Source: Haematococcus lacustris
Lineage: Eukaryota; Chlorophyta; Chlorophyceae; Chlamydomonadales; Haematococcaceae
Direction: 5' to 3'
NCBI GenBank assembly: GCA_030144725.1
Contig: JASKMD010000029.1
Location: 2,718,346 to 2,782,345 of the forward strand
Length of the DNA stretch: 64,000 nucleotides
The position numbers were made by a program, and so were the translations under genes. Of the stretch, positions 32,645 through 43,060 are shown piece by piece; position 1 is the stretch's first letter, and each line of letters begins with the position of its first letter. The notes beneath the pieces were generated by a model, which searched no databases, was not told the DNA's origin, and was given only the letters and a program-made list of their open reading frames with translations.

Positions 32645-33578
32645 CTGAGCATCAGCAGGCTGCTGCTGCTGCAGCTGCTACTGCTGCTGCTGCTGCTGCT
32701 GGGCCTTGGGTGACCGGTCTCGCAGCCGCTTGCACCCCAGCTCAGGGAACTCCTTGCCATTGGCTGGCAGCTCTGGCCACCAGCACAGCTCCAGCGGGCG
32801 CCACTTGGCCTCCCCAATGCGCTGCATGCTCAGCACTGCGTTGTAGTCCCTGTCTACCCACCTGCCTGGCTGTGGTGCTGGTTTGGCTTTGGCAGCCTTG
32901 CCCTTGCCCTTGCCTGTGGCCTTGGTGGGCTCAGCTGCCTGCTCAGCCTTTATGCACTTGCTGCGCTTGGCTGGCGCAGGAGTGCTGGGCCCTGGCTCTG
33001 AGGCTGCTGCCTGTGTGGCTGCCTGGCTGCTGCATGGGGCCTGTGAGGGCTTGCGTGGGGCCACTACCGGGCACCACATCAGGCTCCGCACTGGCTGGTC
33101 ATGCTGCTGGCTCCAGGCTGGGTGCACCAGGCGATGGTCCGCCTGCCTGCGGGGGACTTCCAGCCTGCAGGCCTCACAGGGCTGCTCCTCACAGGGCTGT
33201 TGGCCACTCACTGCTTAGCTGACCCCGTTGGCGCAGTGCTCATCCACTAGCACCACCTTACCCGCCGCCGGTCTGCGTTCCTGGGCCAGCACACCACCTT
33301 GCAACAGGCCTGCAGCACCGCGTCAGCACTCCACCCTCCCAGCTGCTTGGCACGCTCATGGCGCCTCATCGGCCAACTCTGCCGTTTCCTTTCCAACTGC
33401 AGCCATGCACACGAGGCACACATGGTGGCTGACATGGTGGCATCAGGTTAGGCGTAGCACTTCTTTCGCGTCATGTCCAACCCACCACCTCTCAGTACCT
33501 ATCCCTCCCAGCCACCCACCCTCACCTTCTTGAAGAACTGCTCCAGCGCCCGATCCGGTCCTGGGCCTTGTTCTGCAG
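32645..33578 (-). pseudogene. Family I Fanzor pseudogene with Cys-rich finger
   Basis: The minus strand gives a remnant of the exon boundary (EQFFKK with changes), then RHERAKQLGGWSADAVLQAC (with VVFFGAAG deleted), a frameshifted RuvC-II (VLVDEHCAN), GQQPCEEQPCEACRLEVP, WSQQHDQPVRSLMWCPVVAP, and RuvC-III WVDRDYNAVLSMQRIGE, with the tail ELGCKRLRDRSPKAQ and a Gln run. The CEAC and WCP cysteines give a C-x4-C-x2-C...C finger, better kept here than in the 34-kb, 42-kb and 50-kb copies. Truncated at its 5' side by the 107-bp repeat at 33579. Confidence 0.7.
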
Positions 33579-33685
33579 CTTGGCTAGCTGCAACCCAGGG
33601 GGAGGGGTGGGGGAAAGGCCTGGGGGCCAGGGGGCAGTCAAAAAGACCTGGCTGGCCTGGCTTTCGGTCGCATTGACTTTACTAG
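33579..33685. repeat. 107-bp direct repeat, copy 1
   Basis: CTTGGCTAGCTGCAACCCAG at the start and CGCATTGACTTTACTAG at the end. It is identical by eye to 35302-35408. The pair exactly flanks the Fanzor copy at 33686-35301. Confidence 0.85.
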
Positions 33686-33925
33686 CACCTTGGCTCTCAA
33701 CCTTGAGCATTCATTGCAGTCGAACACACTAATTGTGAACCACTACAAAACGGTGTTTTTGCCTGTGTGGAGTTCCCATCGCATGGCATACACATGGCCT
33801 AGACATGGCATACACATGGTCACGGTCGCCTACCACCTACAGCATTGCCTGACCCCTGTGACAGGGCATGCGTAGAGTTGGCATGACAAAACATGCACTA
33901 AGCGTAAGCTGATGACAGCTTCAAA
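33686..33925 (-). repeat. Family I 3' end
   Basis: On the minus strand it ends CCAAGGTG at 33686, followed by CTAG. It has all parts of the 50671-50926 block and is almost identical to it. Confidence 0.75.
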
Positions 33926-35301
33926 TGGGGGGGGCTTGCTGCTGTTGGGCCTTGGGTGGCTTGTCTCGCAGCCGCTTGTAGCCCAAGCCAGGGTACTCCT
34001 TGCCCTTGGCTGGCAGCTTCCCCTGCTCTGGCCAGTAGCACAGCTCCAGCGGCCGCCACCTACTCTCCCCAATGCGCTGCATGTTCAGGGCTGCATTGCA
34101 GTCCCTGTCTACCCACCTGCCTGGCTGTGGTGCTGGCTTGGCTTTGGCAGCCTTGCCTTTGCCCTTTGTGGGCTCAGCTGCCTCTGGCTCAGCCTTGGTG
34201 CGCTTGGTGCGCTTGGCTGGCAGGGGAGTGCTGGGCCCAGGCTCTGAGGCTGCTGGCTGTGTGGCTGCCTGGCTGCTGCGTGGGGCCTGGGGGGGCTTGC
34301 GTGGGGCCACTACTGGGCACCACATCATGCCCCGCACTGGCTGGTCACGCTGCTGGCTCCAGGCTGGCCGCAATAGGGCGGGGTTCCACCTGCCCTGCTG
34401 GGGGCTTTCAGCCTGCAGGCCTGGTGGCCCTGCGCTTGTTCAGCTGCCTCTCACAAGGCTGCTAGCCATTCACTGCTGAGCTGACCCGGCTAGTGCGGTG
34501 CTCATCCACTAGCACCACCCTGCCCCGCCGCTGGTCTGTCCCCCTGGTCCTGCACACCACCTTGCAGCAGGCACGCAACACCGCATCAGCACCCCACCCA
34601 CCCCCAGTGCCAATGCCAGCTGCACCAAAGAAGACCACCAGCTGCTTGGCATGCCCATGACGCTCCATGGAAACCTCGGCCATGCCCTCCTCCAACTGCA
34701 GCCATGCACACAAGGCAAACACATGGTGGCTGACATGGTGGCGCCAGGTTAGGCATGGCACAGTCAACTACCTTTTCATGTCATGCCCATGCTTCCTACC
34801 AATCCACCACCTCCCAGCTCTTAACCCTCCCTCCCTCCCACCCACCTTCCCACCCACCCTCACCTTCTTGAAGAACTGCTCCAGTGTCCGGTCCTGGGCT
34901 CCGTACAGCCTCAGCCGCTGCTCTGCCCACTTGGGGTCCAGGTACACCTCCCACACCGCATCCCAGGTGGCCAGGGTGACGGTGATGTGCTTCAGGTTGG
35001 CCTCCAGGGAGGTGCCGGATGAGCTTGCTGCTGCCAGGTGCTGGAGGTGGGGCTTGATCGGTGCTAGCCACCGCTCAGTGTTACGGCGGGCATTGTTCAG
35101 GCCACTGCCATGCTTGACCTCGCCCTCGGTCAGCTTCCACCGGCGCAGCTGGTCTGTCTGCAGCTGGCCTGTTGCTGGATCCCACACCCCAGAGGCTGCG
35201 CTGACTGCCTGGGTGACGCCAGGGTCGATTCCCACCCCAATCTGAGTGTCTGGGTTGAACACAAACTCACGCTGCTCAGCTAGGCCCTTGCCAATGCGGG
35301 G
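33926..35301 (-). pseudogene. Family I Fanzor, near-complete catalytic half, broken
   Basis: Exons on the minus strand: 35301-34864 (IGKGLAEQREFVFNPDTQIG, RuvC-I GIDPGVTQAVS) and 34695-33926, separated by a GT-AG intron. RuvC-II VVLVDEHRTSRVSS is followed by TAG where the 50-kb copy has CAG, and the one-base insertion near 34374 (CGCCCTATTGCGG) is the same as in the 50-kb copy. RuvC-III is WVDRDCNAALNMQRIGE and the tail KRLRDKPPKAQ plus Gln. The N-terminal domain is lost at the 107-bp repeat. Confidence 0.85.
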
Positions 35302-35408
35302 CTTGGCTAGCTGCAACCCAGGGGGAGGGGTGGGGGAAAGGCCTGGGGGCCAGGGGGCAGTCAAAAAGACCTGGCTGGCCTGGCTTTCGGTCGCATTGAC
35401 TTTACTAG
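35302..35408. repeat. 107-bp direct repeat, copy 2
   Basis: Identical to 33579-33685. On the minus strand its frame reads on into the Fanzor exon (LSPTPPPGLQLAKPRIGKG), but this is probably chance. Confidence 0.85.
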
Positions 35409-35484
35409 CATCGAGCACACTCAACTTGTTGCCATCCTTGACGCATCTGACAGTCCTGGACTTTTTCATCCCTTTCCATTCAGC

Positions 35485-36057
35485 ATGCAATGGCCATAGT
35501 TGCCAATGCCAACTTCATCACACTTCATGCCATTACCATGGAGCTGCTGACACCGTGAGCATGACTGCATGCTCCTGCCTGGTGTCTCGTGCTGGCTGGT
35601 TGCAGCAGGCGGATGCGTGGGGAGTCTTAAGAAGAGCGTGGGCGGGCGCGTGTGCAGTGTGCTAGGGACCCTGGAGCCGTTGGTCTCCGTGATGGAGTGT
35701 GGGTTGGAGGGGCCGGATGCAGCAGGAGCCTCTGAGCGGGCCAGCGCCTGCGAGCGCTCCTCTGTGACCAAGGCCCTTATGCAAGGCCTGGCCGGCAAGC
35801 TGGGTCTCAGCCCCACCAGCCCTGCAGCGGCTGAAGCAGTCGGCAGCCATGGTGCGCCAGAGGGGCTGTCAGGGCTAGGCAGCATGAAGGGCCATGCTTT
35901 CCAACCCTTGGTGGCCAGGCTGACCTGCTGGGCTGCCTGGCTGCCCTGGAGGCGCACCTCCCCTACAACAGCATTCTTCAGGTCCTCGGTGCCACAGAGC
36001 AGGCCTCTGAAGCGCCTGTACTCAGCCAAGCCCTGCCCCGCTCCCCCCTCCAGCTGA
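35485..36057 (+). pseudogene. Partial copy of an exon of the 43.5-45.8-kb gene
   Basis: 35485-35880 is a near copy of 44876-45290, including the intron end and the exon GCVGSLKKSVGGRVCSVLGT, SERASACERSSVTKALMQGL and AGKLGLSPTSPAAAEA. At the point where the 45-kb copy has GSMRGHAFQ this copy has GSMKGHAFQ, and then diverges into unrelated sequence up to a stop at 36055-36057. No other exons of that gene are nearby, so it is a duplicated piece. Confidence 0.6.
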
Positions 36058-36129
36058 CCCATCAGGGGCCCAGGCCAGGTGCGCGATGGCTCGCCGATGT
36101 GCCAGGTCCAGAAGCGGTGTGTCATCACG

Positions 36130-36432
36130 GCTGCAGACTAAGCCGGCGCGTTTACGCTTTCGTCTACATGGGTATGCGATTCTTTGTATGGGCACTTTAG
36201 TACAAACTGGGTGACTCTGTGCCTCTGCTCGGGCTCAAAGTTGGCTGACAGCTATACAGGCAGACAATGCAACATGATGTTCTGGCCTAGCTTCCTCTGC
36301 CTTTGCCAGCTCCACACTGTCACTTTGACATGTGTGACCAGAGAGATTTGCGTTGCAGAGCCGCGATGGCCACGCTCCCTCCTAAGCTCCCCAGCCCAGC
36401 TGTGCTTTCGTATTGCTGACGTCTAGGCGAGG
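36130..36432. other. Probable promoter and 5' region of the secreted repeat-module gene
   Basis: No supported gene or shared repeat. It lies upstream of the signal-peptide exon starting at 36433. No clear TATA box. Confidence 0.3.
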
Positions 36433-39356
36433 ATGCCGAGCCCAATTGCCGTGTTTTGTATGCTGGCCTTGTTTAGGACGCTGACGGCCCACGCCCATCA
36501 GGCCACTGCCCTCGACTGCGACAAAGCTATAACAAGGTGCGCTCCCGGGTCAGGTCCCTCGCCGTCGTACGACCTCTTTCTCCCGGTGTTCAGCAAACTA
36601 TCTTAGCTCTCTAGCGAACTCGTCGACGGCAGCTCCGATGGCAGCTCACACAGCAGCTTCAACGGCATGCTTCGCAGCTTCACCCGCCGCTTGACCCAAG
36701 TGACTACCTCTACTGCCGTGGCAGTTGCGCAAGCAGCCAGTGCGGGGAATGGGGAGGCGATTGCAAGTAAGTGCAGGGACGCGGATCCTGGGGATGCGCA
36801 TTCGGACCTGGTCCGTACAACGCGGTGATGAACGGTCGTGGGTGCTGCCTCGTGCAGTCGCGATTGCAATCTCCGTGTCTTGCGTAAGTGCTGTCCCGGT
36901 TGTTTAAGGCTCGCACCCCGAATGGCTGGCTTCTCGGTGGCTTCCAGACAGGGGCCCTCGCAGTACAGGTTCTATATGGTGAACCGCGGGCCCCAGTCTC
37001 ATTTCGTGCTTGCAGGGGCGTATGGATGAAGTGACGAGTGGTCTGACGCAAGCCTACTCCCAGGTGAGCCGCTGCATGCTACACGCTCACAGTGACGACT
37101 TGACTTGTGTCGTGTTGTATCAGAGATCCTGGAGATGCACATGAGAGTGTCTCTCACCTGGCTTACAGTTGCTGGCAGGCCTGTTGTTGTGATACAGCAA
37201 CAGCCAAAGCAGTGCAGCAGCTTGATGTCCTTGGCCCCAAGGCTCACACCTGACGCCCATGCCGCCCAGATGCCCTGAGTCAATAGCTTGACTTCAGTGG
37301 TTCCTGGGCTCATCCCTCACACCCACTGACGTTCAATAGGATCGATGGGCCTAGGAGATCCCGCTACAGCAGCATCCCATGCATCTATGGGGTGATACCT
37401 GGGGACACCTTGAGGTGGTTTCTTTCTCAGCCAGCAACTGAGCCAGTCATACTTTGTTCGCCTGCCTGCTGGCACGTCCCCACCACGGTTCTTCTGAGTC
37501 ATTGTGCCGCTAGGTACTCTGCTTTGAGACATCTGTAACATTCTCAAGGAACTCAAGGTTTACAAGTCTGATCTCCACGGAGTGATGAACATGGAGGTGG
37601 CTTTTCATTTTCCGCAGAATCCTGCCAGCACCAGCAGGGCTCTGGCCTTCGCCTTTGGCCAGAATGGCATCACTGTGCCCACCTCAGCGCTAACTGCAGC
37701 GACAGCCAGCGCCCAGCGACGAGGGGGTCCAGCAAACGAAGCTTTTGCCTCGGCTCTGGCTCAGGCTAGCTCACAGAACCCAGCCCTGCGCCAATCTCTG
37801 TTTCCTGGTGAGGGGCGAAGGGTCGGGGGCCATTGCGAGGGGCAGGGTGAGGGTCCAGGGGTCAGGGGCCACGTACCAACCACCAACTGCCCGCCTCCTG
37901 TCTTGATTGCCTGGTGAGTGCTAGGTCAGCAGCTAAACACATTCAGACTGACACCAACCTGAGGCTGCAAACTAGTGGCTGGCCAACTGGTGGCTGTGGG
38001 TGGGCTGCTCTGGGTGCCCTGGGTGTTTACAGCTGGTGGCTGGGATTTTGTCGCAAGCCTCGTCACGTGACGCAACCACAGGCGCCACAATAACAGAGAC
38101 TGCTCTAGCCAGGGCCACCGCATGCTGCGTCCATGCCATCTCAGACTTGCTTTGTTTGCTGCTGGCTCCTGGTGCCCTTGCCCTGTGCCACACTGTAGCG
38201 CTGCCCACGGGGTTCTTGACACAGCCTGAGATAGCGCGGCGCTTTCCTGACCTTCGCATGGGTGGTGAGAACAGCCGTCCTGCCACCTTCATGCATGCCC
38301 GCCAGCACCTGCAGCTAGCCCGCCAGCATGACAACAGCTTGGGCCTCAACGCCTGCGTCCTGCAGCGCCCTCCTGCACCACTCGCCTGCCTGCGCCTGTC
38401 TGCAGGACGACGCTCAATGCTGCAGGCGGTTGCTGTGGCTGCCGCCAATGCCAATGCCAATGGGGCAGTTGCTTCTGCAGTGGCAGTTGCTGCTACCAAC
38501 GGTGCGCGCCGAGCTACACATGGCATATACATAGCATACACATGGGCATGGCCGCCTACCACCTACACTATTGCCTGACCCAGAGGGCTATGATGTAGAG
38601 TTGGCATGACAAACATGCACTAATTGTAAGCTGAGAACAGCTCAAGACAGGGGACACACACTACTGTGCCCCAGCGGGCTGCTGCTGCTGCTGGCCCTGG
38701 ACAGCAGCATGCATGCAGCCATGCCAAGCCCTGCCCGCAGTCCCTGCTAGCTGCAGCAGCCTGATGCACCACTCTGATAGCAAGCACTCGCCGTGATGTG
38801 CACTGCCTGAGCAGGCAACGGGCTTGCCATCGCAATCGCCATCTCTGTGTCCTCCAACTGCGCCGGCTGGAACACGGCAGTGACAAGTGGCCTGGCGCAA
38901 GCCTTCTCCACTGTGAGTGCTCCTACCCTCCCCCTGCAGCAGCTTCACCGCCCGTCCCCTTGCACACCCCACAAACCGTCGCTGCCTGCTCCTTTGCCTG
39001 CCTGCCTGCCTGCCTGCTTGCCTGGCCCCTCCTCCCCCCTCCCCCACCCACCGTTTTGATAACCCTCCTGCCTGCCTGCTTGCCTAGTACTATGGTTTGC
39101 TTACTGGCTGTGCCATTCTCTGCTGCTCCTGCCCCTGGTGGTCAGAACCCGGCAACAACGGAGCGCTCGCTGGCTCAAGCGGTGGCCCAGGCGCAGGCCC
39201 TGGGTGCAGCCAGTGCTGTAGCCGCAACTGCCGCGCTGGCAGCCAGTGGTGGTGCAGCGCAGCAGACACTGTGGACCAATGCACTGGCCCAGGCCGGGGC
39301 GCAAAACCCTAACGCCATCGTGCAGCTCCTGCCTCGTGAGTGCCGCCCGCCCGCTG

Positions 39357-39399
<43 letters not shown>

Positions 39400-39778
39400 T
39401 TGTTGCACAGCTGCCTAGTCGCCTAGTTGCTGCCTAGTTGCCCAGTTACTGCAGCCACTGTGCCTCATGCCCACCGCAGCTGCTGTTGAGCTGCAATCAC
39501 CTGCTGCCATGGCTTGAGGTGCTCATCATGTCACTCCTGTCCACATGCTGTGGGGGCATGTCGGCAGTGCCACAGGTACTCGGGCACTGTGGCTGCTGCT
39601 GTAGATCTGGCCGCCCTGCCCACTGTGCCTGCCCTGTCCTGCCCTGCCCTGCCCTGCCCTGCCTGCTGCCCTGCCCTCAGAGCTGCCTCCAAGCTTGCAG
39701 CAGGCACCACAGCTGCGGAGCTTCACGGCTGGAGGGGCTGGAGGCCAGGGCAACCGCGTTGGCCCACCCGGTCTCTAG
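36433..39778 (+). CDS. Secreted Ala/Gln-rich protein made of repeated exon modules
   Basis: Exons: 36433-36536, 36615-36766, 36858-36883, 37016-37063, 37618-37807, 38406-38501, 38815-38912, 39146-39335 and 39681-39778, all GT-AG; the phases fit and the total is 333 residues (the last exon is least certain). It starts MPSPIAVFCMLALFRTLTAH, a signal peptide. Two modules follow: first a GNGEAIAIAIAISVS / GNGLAIAIAISVS segment with VTSGLTQAYSQ or VTSGLAQAFST, then a 190-nt exon in each module (NPASTSRALAFAFGQNG...QNPALRQSLFP and NPATTERSLAQAVAQAQ...QNPNAIVQLLP). Ala-rich repeats with Gln/Asn ends suggest a structural extracellular or wall protein; this is inference and no family is recognised. 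A solo family I Fanzor 3' end lies in one intron. Confidence 0.7.
38515..38700 (-). repeat. Solo family I 3' end in an intron
   Basis: On the minus strand: a CAG run from the Fanzor tail, TGAGCTGTTCTCAGCTTACA, GCATGTTTGTCATGCC, GGTCAGGCAATAGTGTAG and GTGGTAGGCGGCC. It lacks the terminal CCAAGGTG part. It lies in the intron between exons 38406-38501 and 38815-38912, antisense to that gene, starting about 13 bases from the 5' splice site. Confidence 0.7.
38997..39070 (+). repeat. CCTG-rich microsatellite
   Basis: Repeated TGCC/CCTG tetranucleotides inside an intron of the secreted repeat-module gene. Confidence 0.6.
39358..39398 (+). repeat. (CTG)n microsatellite
   Basis: About 13 CTG units just after the 5' splice site at 39335, inside an intron. 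Confidence 0.9.
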
Positions 39779-40378
39779 GCTTAGCTGCCGGTAGCGTGCC
39801 GATGCCTACTAGCAGTATGCAGCTGAGCCCTGTTCAGGGAGGCTTGCCAGATCTAGAGGAGCAAAGGGATTCCTTGACTGGCTAGATGGCTGTGGGAGAA
39901 ATAAGCAGCAAGACGTTGCAGACCTCATGTACACAAATACTGCGTCATCTGTGCAGCCTGACGCAGTGCTGGCATGGCATGACTGGAGGCTGCGTGGGGG
40001 AGGGGGGGTGCTGACGTGCAATGCCCAGATACCCAATCATATAGAAGGCCATGTCAGTTTGCTGATAAAGTATTGGATGTGATGCATGTGGCAGGGCTGC
40101 GATGCATGTGGCTATCATCACCCTCGCTTGATTAGAACGGCTGGGACCTACAGCCATGTACTGGTGTGTTGAACAGTATGTTGTCTTATTCTCTGTATGT
40201 TGCAAGTGTATACGTTGCTGGGAGGTGGAGGGGGTGGTTCTCATTGTGCTGGTAGGCATACCCCAACTGGACATGTTCGTGAAGCCAGGGAGGGGGGCGG
40301 GATGAGGGGTGCCTGGCACCCTGCCATTACCCATTTGCCTGCCAGCCTAGGTGCCACTCCTGCTACTCCCAAATCCAG
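39779..40378. other. Stretch with no recognised gene
   Basis: No open frame with a family pattern and no repeat matched to other parts of the window. Confidence 0.4.
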
Positions 40379-40640
40379 CACCTTGGCCCTCAACCTAGGG
40401 CCTTCATTGCTGTGGAACACTAAGCGTGGACCACGACAAAGCGGTGGTTTTGTCTGTGTGGAGTTCCCATGCACATGGCATACACCTGGCATACACCTGG
40501 CATATATATGGCATACACATGGGCATGGTCGCCTACCACTTACACTATTGTCTGACCAAAAGGGCTATGGTGTAGGGTTGGCATGACAAACATGCACTAA
40601 GCGTAAGCTGAGAACAGCTCAAGATAGCGGGCACACACTA
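40379..40640 (-). repeat. Family I-type 3' end
   Basis: On the minus strand it ends in GGCCAAGGTG at 40379 followed by CTG. Blocks GTTGGCATGACAAACATGC, GGTCGCCTACCAC and AAGCGGTGGTTTTGTC (all read on the plus strand) match the other copies. It serves the chimeric Fanzor remnant next to it. Confidence 0.7.
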
Positions 40641-40925
40641 CTATGCCCCAGCAGACTGCTGCTGCTGCTGCTGGGCCTTGGGTGGCTTGTCTCGCACTCG
40701 CTTGTAGCCCAGGCCAGGGTACTCATTGCCCTTGGCTGGCAGCTTCCATTTGCTCTGGCCAGTAGCACAGCTCGTTGACCCCGTAGCATCTGCTTGACAG
40801 GCATACCCCTGCTGTCAATGGTGCCGCTGCCGCTGAAGCCTGCTGCCCCATAGGCCAGTGCCAGGGGGCGACGTGCGGCAGCCGAGTTGCAGCGTACCAT
40901 GGCACCCCTGACAGTCAGACAGAAG
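40641..40925 (-). pseudogene. Fanzor deletion derivative of a third family
   Basis: The minus strand reads RCNSAAARRPLALAYGAAGF, SGSGTIDSRGMPVKQMLR, then jumps to a short piece of the C-terminus (CYWPEQ with changes, LGYKRVRDKPPKAQ and a Gln run). The AYGAAGFSGSGTI...VPVKQML stretch corresponds to the segment just before RuvC-II (FFGAAGIGTGGGWGADAVLR in family I) but is clearly a different family. RuvC-II and RuvC-III are deleted. Confidence 0.55.
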
Positions 40926-41222
40926 AGACACTGAATCCAACATTGAATGACCAAATGAACTTCCGTTTTATGGCTGCCGATCAGCGCAAGCCATCGCAGT
41001 CTGCCCCATGTGGCAATTAGTGTGCAAAGGTGTGCAAGGGTGTGTTCCATGCGTTTCCCTCACACGTTACTCCGCGGTTACTGCGCTGGAATCCAAGCAA
41101 TTGCCGGTGGCAGGCCTGCAGTTGCTTCCGAAGTGAATCTCAGAGGGTGCGGATTGGTGGGACTGTGTAGGTGCTGCACAGGAGGATAGGGAGACAGGAC
41201 GGCCTGCAGCGCAGTTGGCAGG

Positions 41223-41519
41223 TTGGCAGCTCAAGCGCATAGCGGGGCAGGTTGTCAGGCCTGTCAGCGGCCGCCCACTAGTATCGATCGTTTGTTTGAG
41301 GAGGGGAGACGCCTTAGAGTCAGCCTGGTATATGCGGTTGGTGCTGTGCAGATGCTAAACCAATTTATCCAAACGCTACGGCGGGCGGTGCAGAAGATGA
41401 AACGACGCACAGTCGACGTCTCAGCAGATCAAGCGCTCAGCACTGCGGCGTCAAAGCTCCCGAAGCATTTCGACCAACTGACGCGCTCAAACTCAGGACC
41501 ACTCACTGGTGCTTGCTAA
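41223..41519 (+). CDS. Unassigned open frame, possible exon
   Basis: It encodes a helical stretch RRLRVSLVYAVGAVQMLNQF, IQTLRRAVQKMKRRTVDVSA and ASKLPKHFDQLTRSNSG, then a stop. Composition looks coding, but no start context, splice partner or family is supported. Confidence 0.25.
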   Translation: MAAQAHSGAGCQACQRPPTSIDRLFEEGRRLRVSLVYAVGAVQMLNQFIQTLRRAVQKMKRRTVDVSADQALSTAASKLPKHFDQLTRSNSGPLTGAC

Positions 41520-41520
41520 G

Positions 41521-42065
41521 TTTTATGGGCCCAAGAAACATTTACAGCCCTACAACTAACATACCCAAAATGCCTGGTTGCACACGCAGACAAACAGTCC
41601 ACCACCCTGCCTGTGCCTCTCAATGCTGGACCTCCTGACAGCAACGAGAGTGCCACGGCATCCACCCCAGCCATTTCTAATGCTGAACACAAGTTGTGGG
41701 CTGGTGCAGCTGCGAGTGTGCAATCACTGCCGGTAAGGCCAGCTCATGCCCCTTACTAGGGGTGGTGTTTTGTCTATGCAGAGTATCTCCCACTCGTCTG
41801 GTGTGGGCGCCTTCCACCTACACTGTTACCAGACCCGTGGGTGGGCAGTGGGCAGTGGGTGGGCAGTGGGCAAGCACTGATTGCCCCTAGCATGATGTCA
41901 AACGGCCTGTGCGTGTGCCTGTGCCTGTGCGAGCAAGTGCGGGGGCCTGACATGGTGGTCTGCCACATCGTGTGCTGGTTATGTGTCCCGACACCCACAT
42001 CGTGTGCAAGACTGGTTATGTGTTCTTAGGTAGGATAGGCATGACACTGCAAGCCAATGACAGTA
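41521..42065. other. Stretch with one family I 3'-end fragment
   Basis: 41760-41850 resembles the family I 3' end on the minus strand (GGTAACAGTGTAGGTGGAAG, then GGCGCCCACACC). A short GTGGGCAGTGGGCA repeat lies at 41841-41872. Otherwise nothing supported. Confidence 0.4.
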
Positions 42066-42310
42066 CACCTTGGCTCTCAACCTTGAGCATTCATTGCAGT
42101 CGAACACACTAATTGTGAACCACTACAAAACGGTGTTTTTGCCTGTGTGGAGTTCCCATCGCATGTGTATGCCATGGCCTACACATGGCATACACATGGT
42201 CACGGTCGCCTACCACCTACAGCATTGCCTGACCCCTGTGACAGGGCGATGCATAGAGTTGGCATGACAAAACATGCACTAAGCGTAAGCTGATGACAGC
42301 TTCAAATGGG
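42066..42310 (-). repeat. Family I 3' end
   Basis: Near-identical to the blocks at 33686, 56355 and 60169; ends CCAAGGTG at 42066. Confidence 0.75.
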
Positions 42311-42916
42311 GGGGGCTTGCTGCTGCTGGCCCTTGGCTGGCTTGTCTCGCAGCCGCTTGTAGCCCAAGCCAGGGTACTCCTTGCCCTTGGCTGGCAGCGC
42401 TCCCTGCTCTGGCCAGTAGCACAGCTCCAGCGGCCGCCACCTGCTCTCCCCCAATGCGCTGCATGTTCAATGCTGCATTGCAGTCCCTGTCTACCCACCT
42501 GCCTGGCTGCGGTGCTGGCTTGGCTTTGGCAGCCTTGCCTTTGCCCTTTGTGGGCTCAGCTGCCTCTGGCTCAGCCTTGGTGCGCTTGGTGCGCTTGGCT
42601 GGCAGGGGAGTGCTGGGCCCTGGCTCTGAGGCTGCTGCTGGCTGTGTGGCTGCCTGGCTGCTGCGTGGGGCCTGGGGGAACTTGCGTGGTGCCACTACTG
42701 GGCACCACATCATGCCCCGCACTGGCTGGTCACGCTGCTGGCTCCAGGCTGGCCGCACTAGGCGGGGTTCCACCTGCCCTGCTGGGGGCTTTCAGCCTGC
42801 AGGCCTGGTGGCCCTGCGCTTGTTCAGCTGCCTCTCACAAGGCTGCTGGCCATTCACTGCTGAGCTGACTCGGCTAGTGCGGTGCTCATCCACTAACACC
42901 ACCCTGCCCCGCCGCT
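42311..42916 (-). pseudogene. Family I Fanzor C-terminal fragment
   Basis: The minus strand gives HRTSRVSSAVNGQQPCERQL (stop-free), GQVEPRLVRPAWSQQRDQPV (no frameshift here, unlike the 34-kb and 50-kb copies), RGMMWCPVVAPRKFPQAPRS, the Ala/Lys/Pro linker, and RuvC-III WVDRDCNAALNMQRIG, then a one-base insertion (GGGGGAGAG) that shifts the tail. Upstream, at 42917, it is joined abruptly to a piece of the 29-kb gene, so RuvC-I and RuvC-II are missing. Confidence 0.75.
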
Positions 42917-43060
42917 CTGACGCTGGTGGACAGCTGCCATGGATTAGCAGCAGCACGACGATGACCCTTCAGTATAGAACTTTCATGCTTTCACGCCACT
43001 CTTAAGCATTGTTGTGTTGTGTAGTCCATGTTGTTCTATATGCACACGCAGAGAGCAATG
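42917..43060 (+). repeat. Chimeric junction of two unrelated segments
   Basis: 42917-42956 copies 29091-29130 of the acidic-protein gene (TCTGACGCTGGTGGACAGCT and on), and 42962-43060 copies 31120-31215. Both abut the broken end of the Fanzor fragment. Confidence 0.65.

Noticed and set aside
33956..34465. Cys/Trp/Leu-rich plus-strand frames (also at 42293, 49952, 56582, 60396)
   Set aside because: They are exact complements of the Fanzor C-terminus and recur only because the Fanzor copies recur.
35302..35490. N-terminal extension of the 34-kb Fanzor (frame LSPTPPPGLQLAK...)
   Set aside because: The frame is open only because the 107-bp repeat happens to lack stops; the same repeat stands at the other end of the element, so it is flanking DNA.
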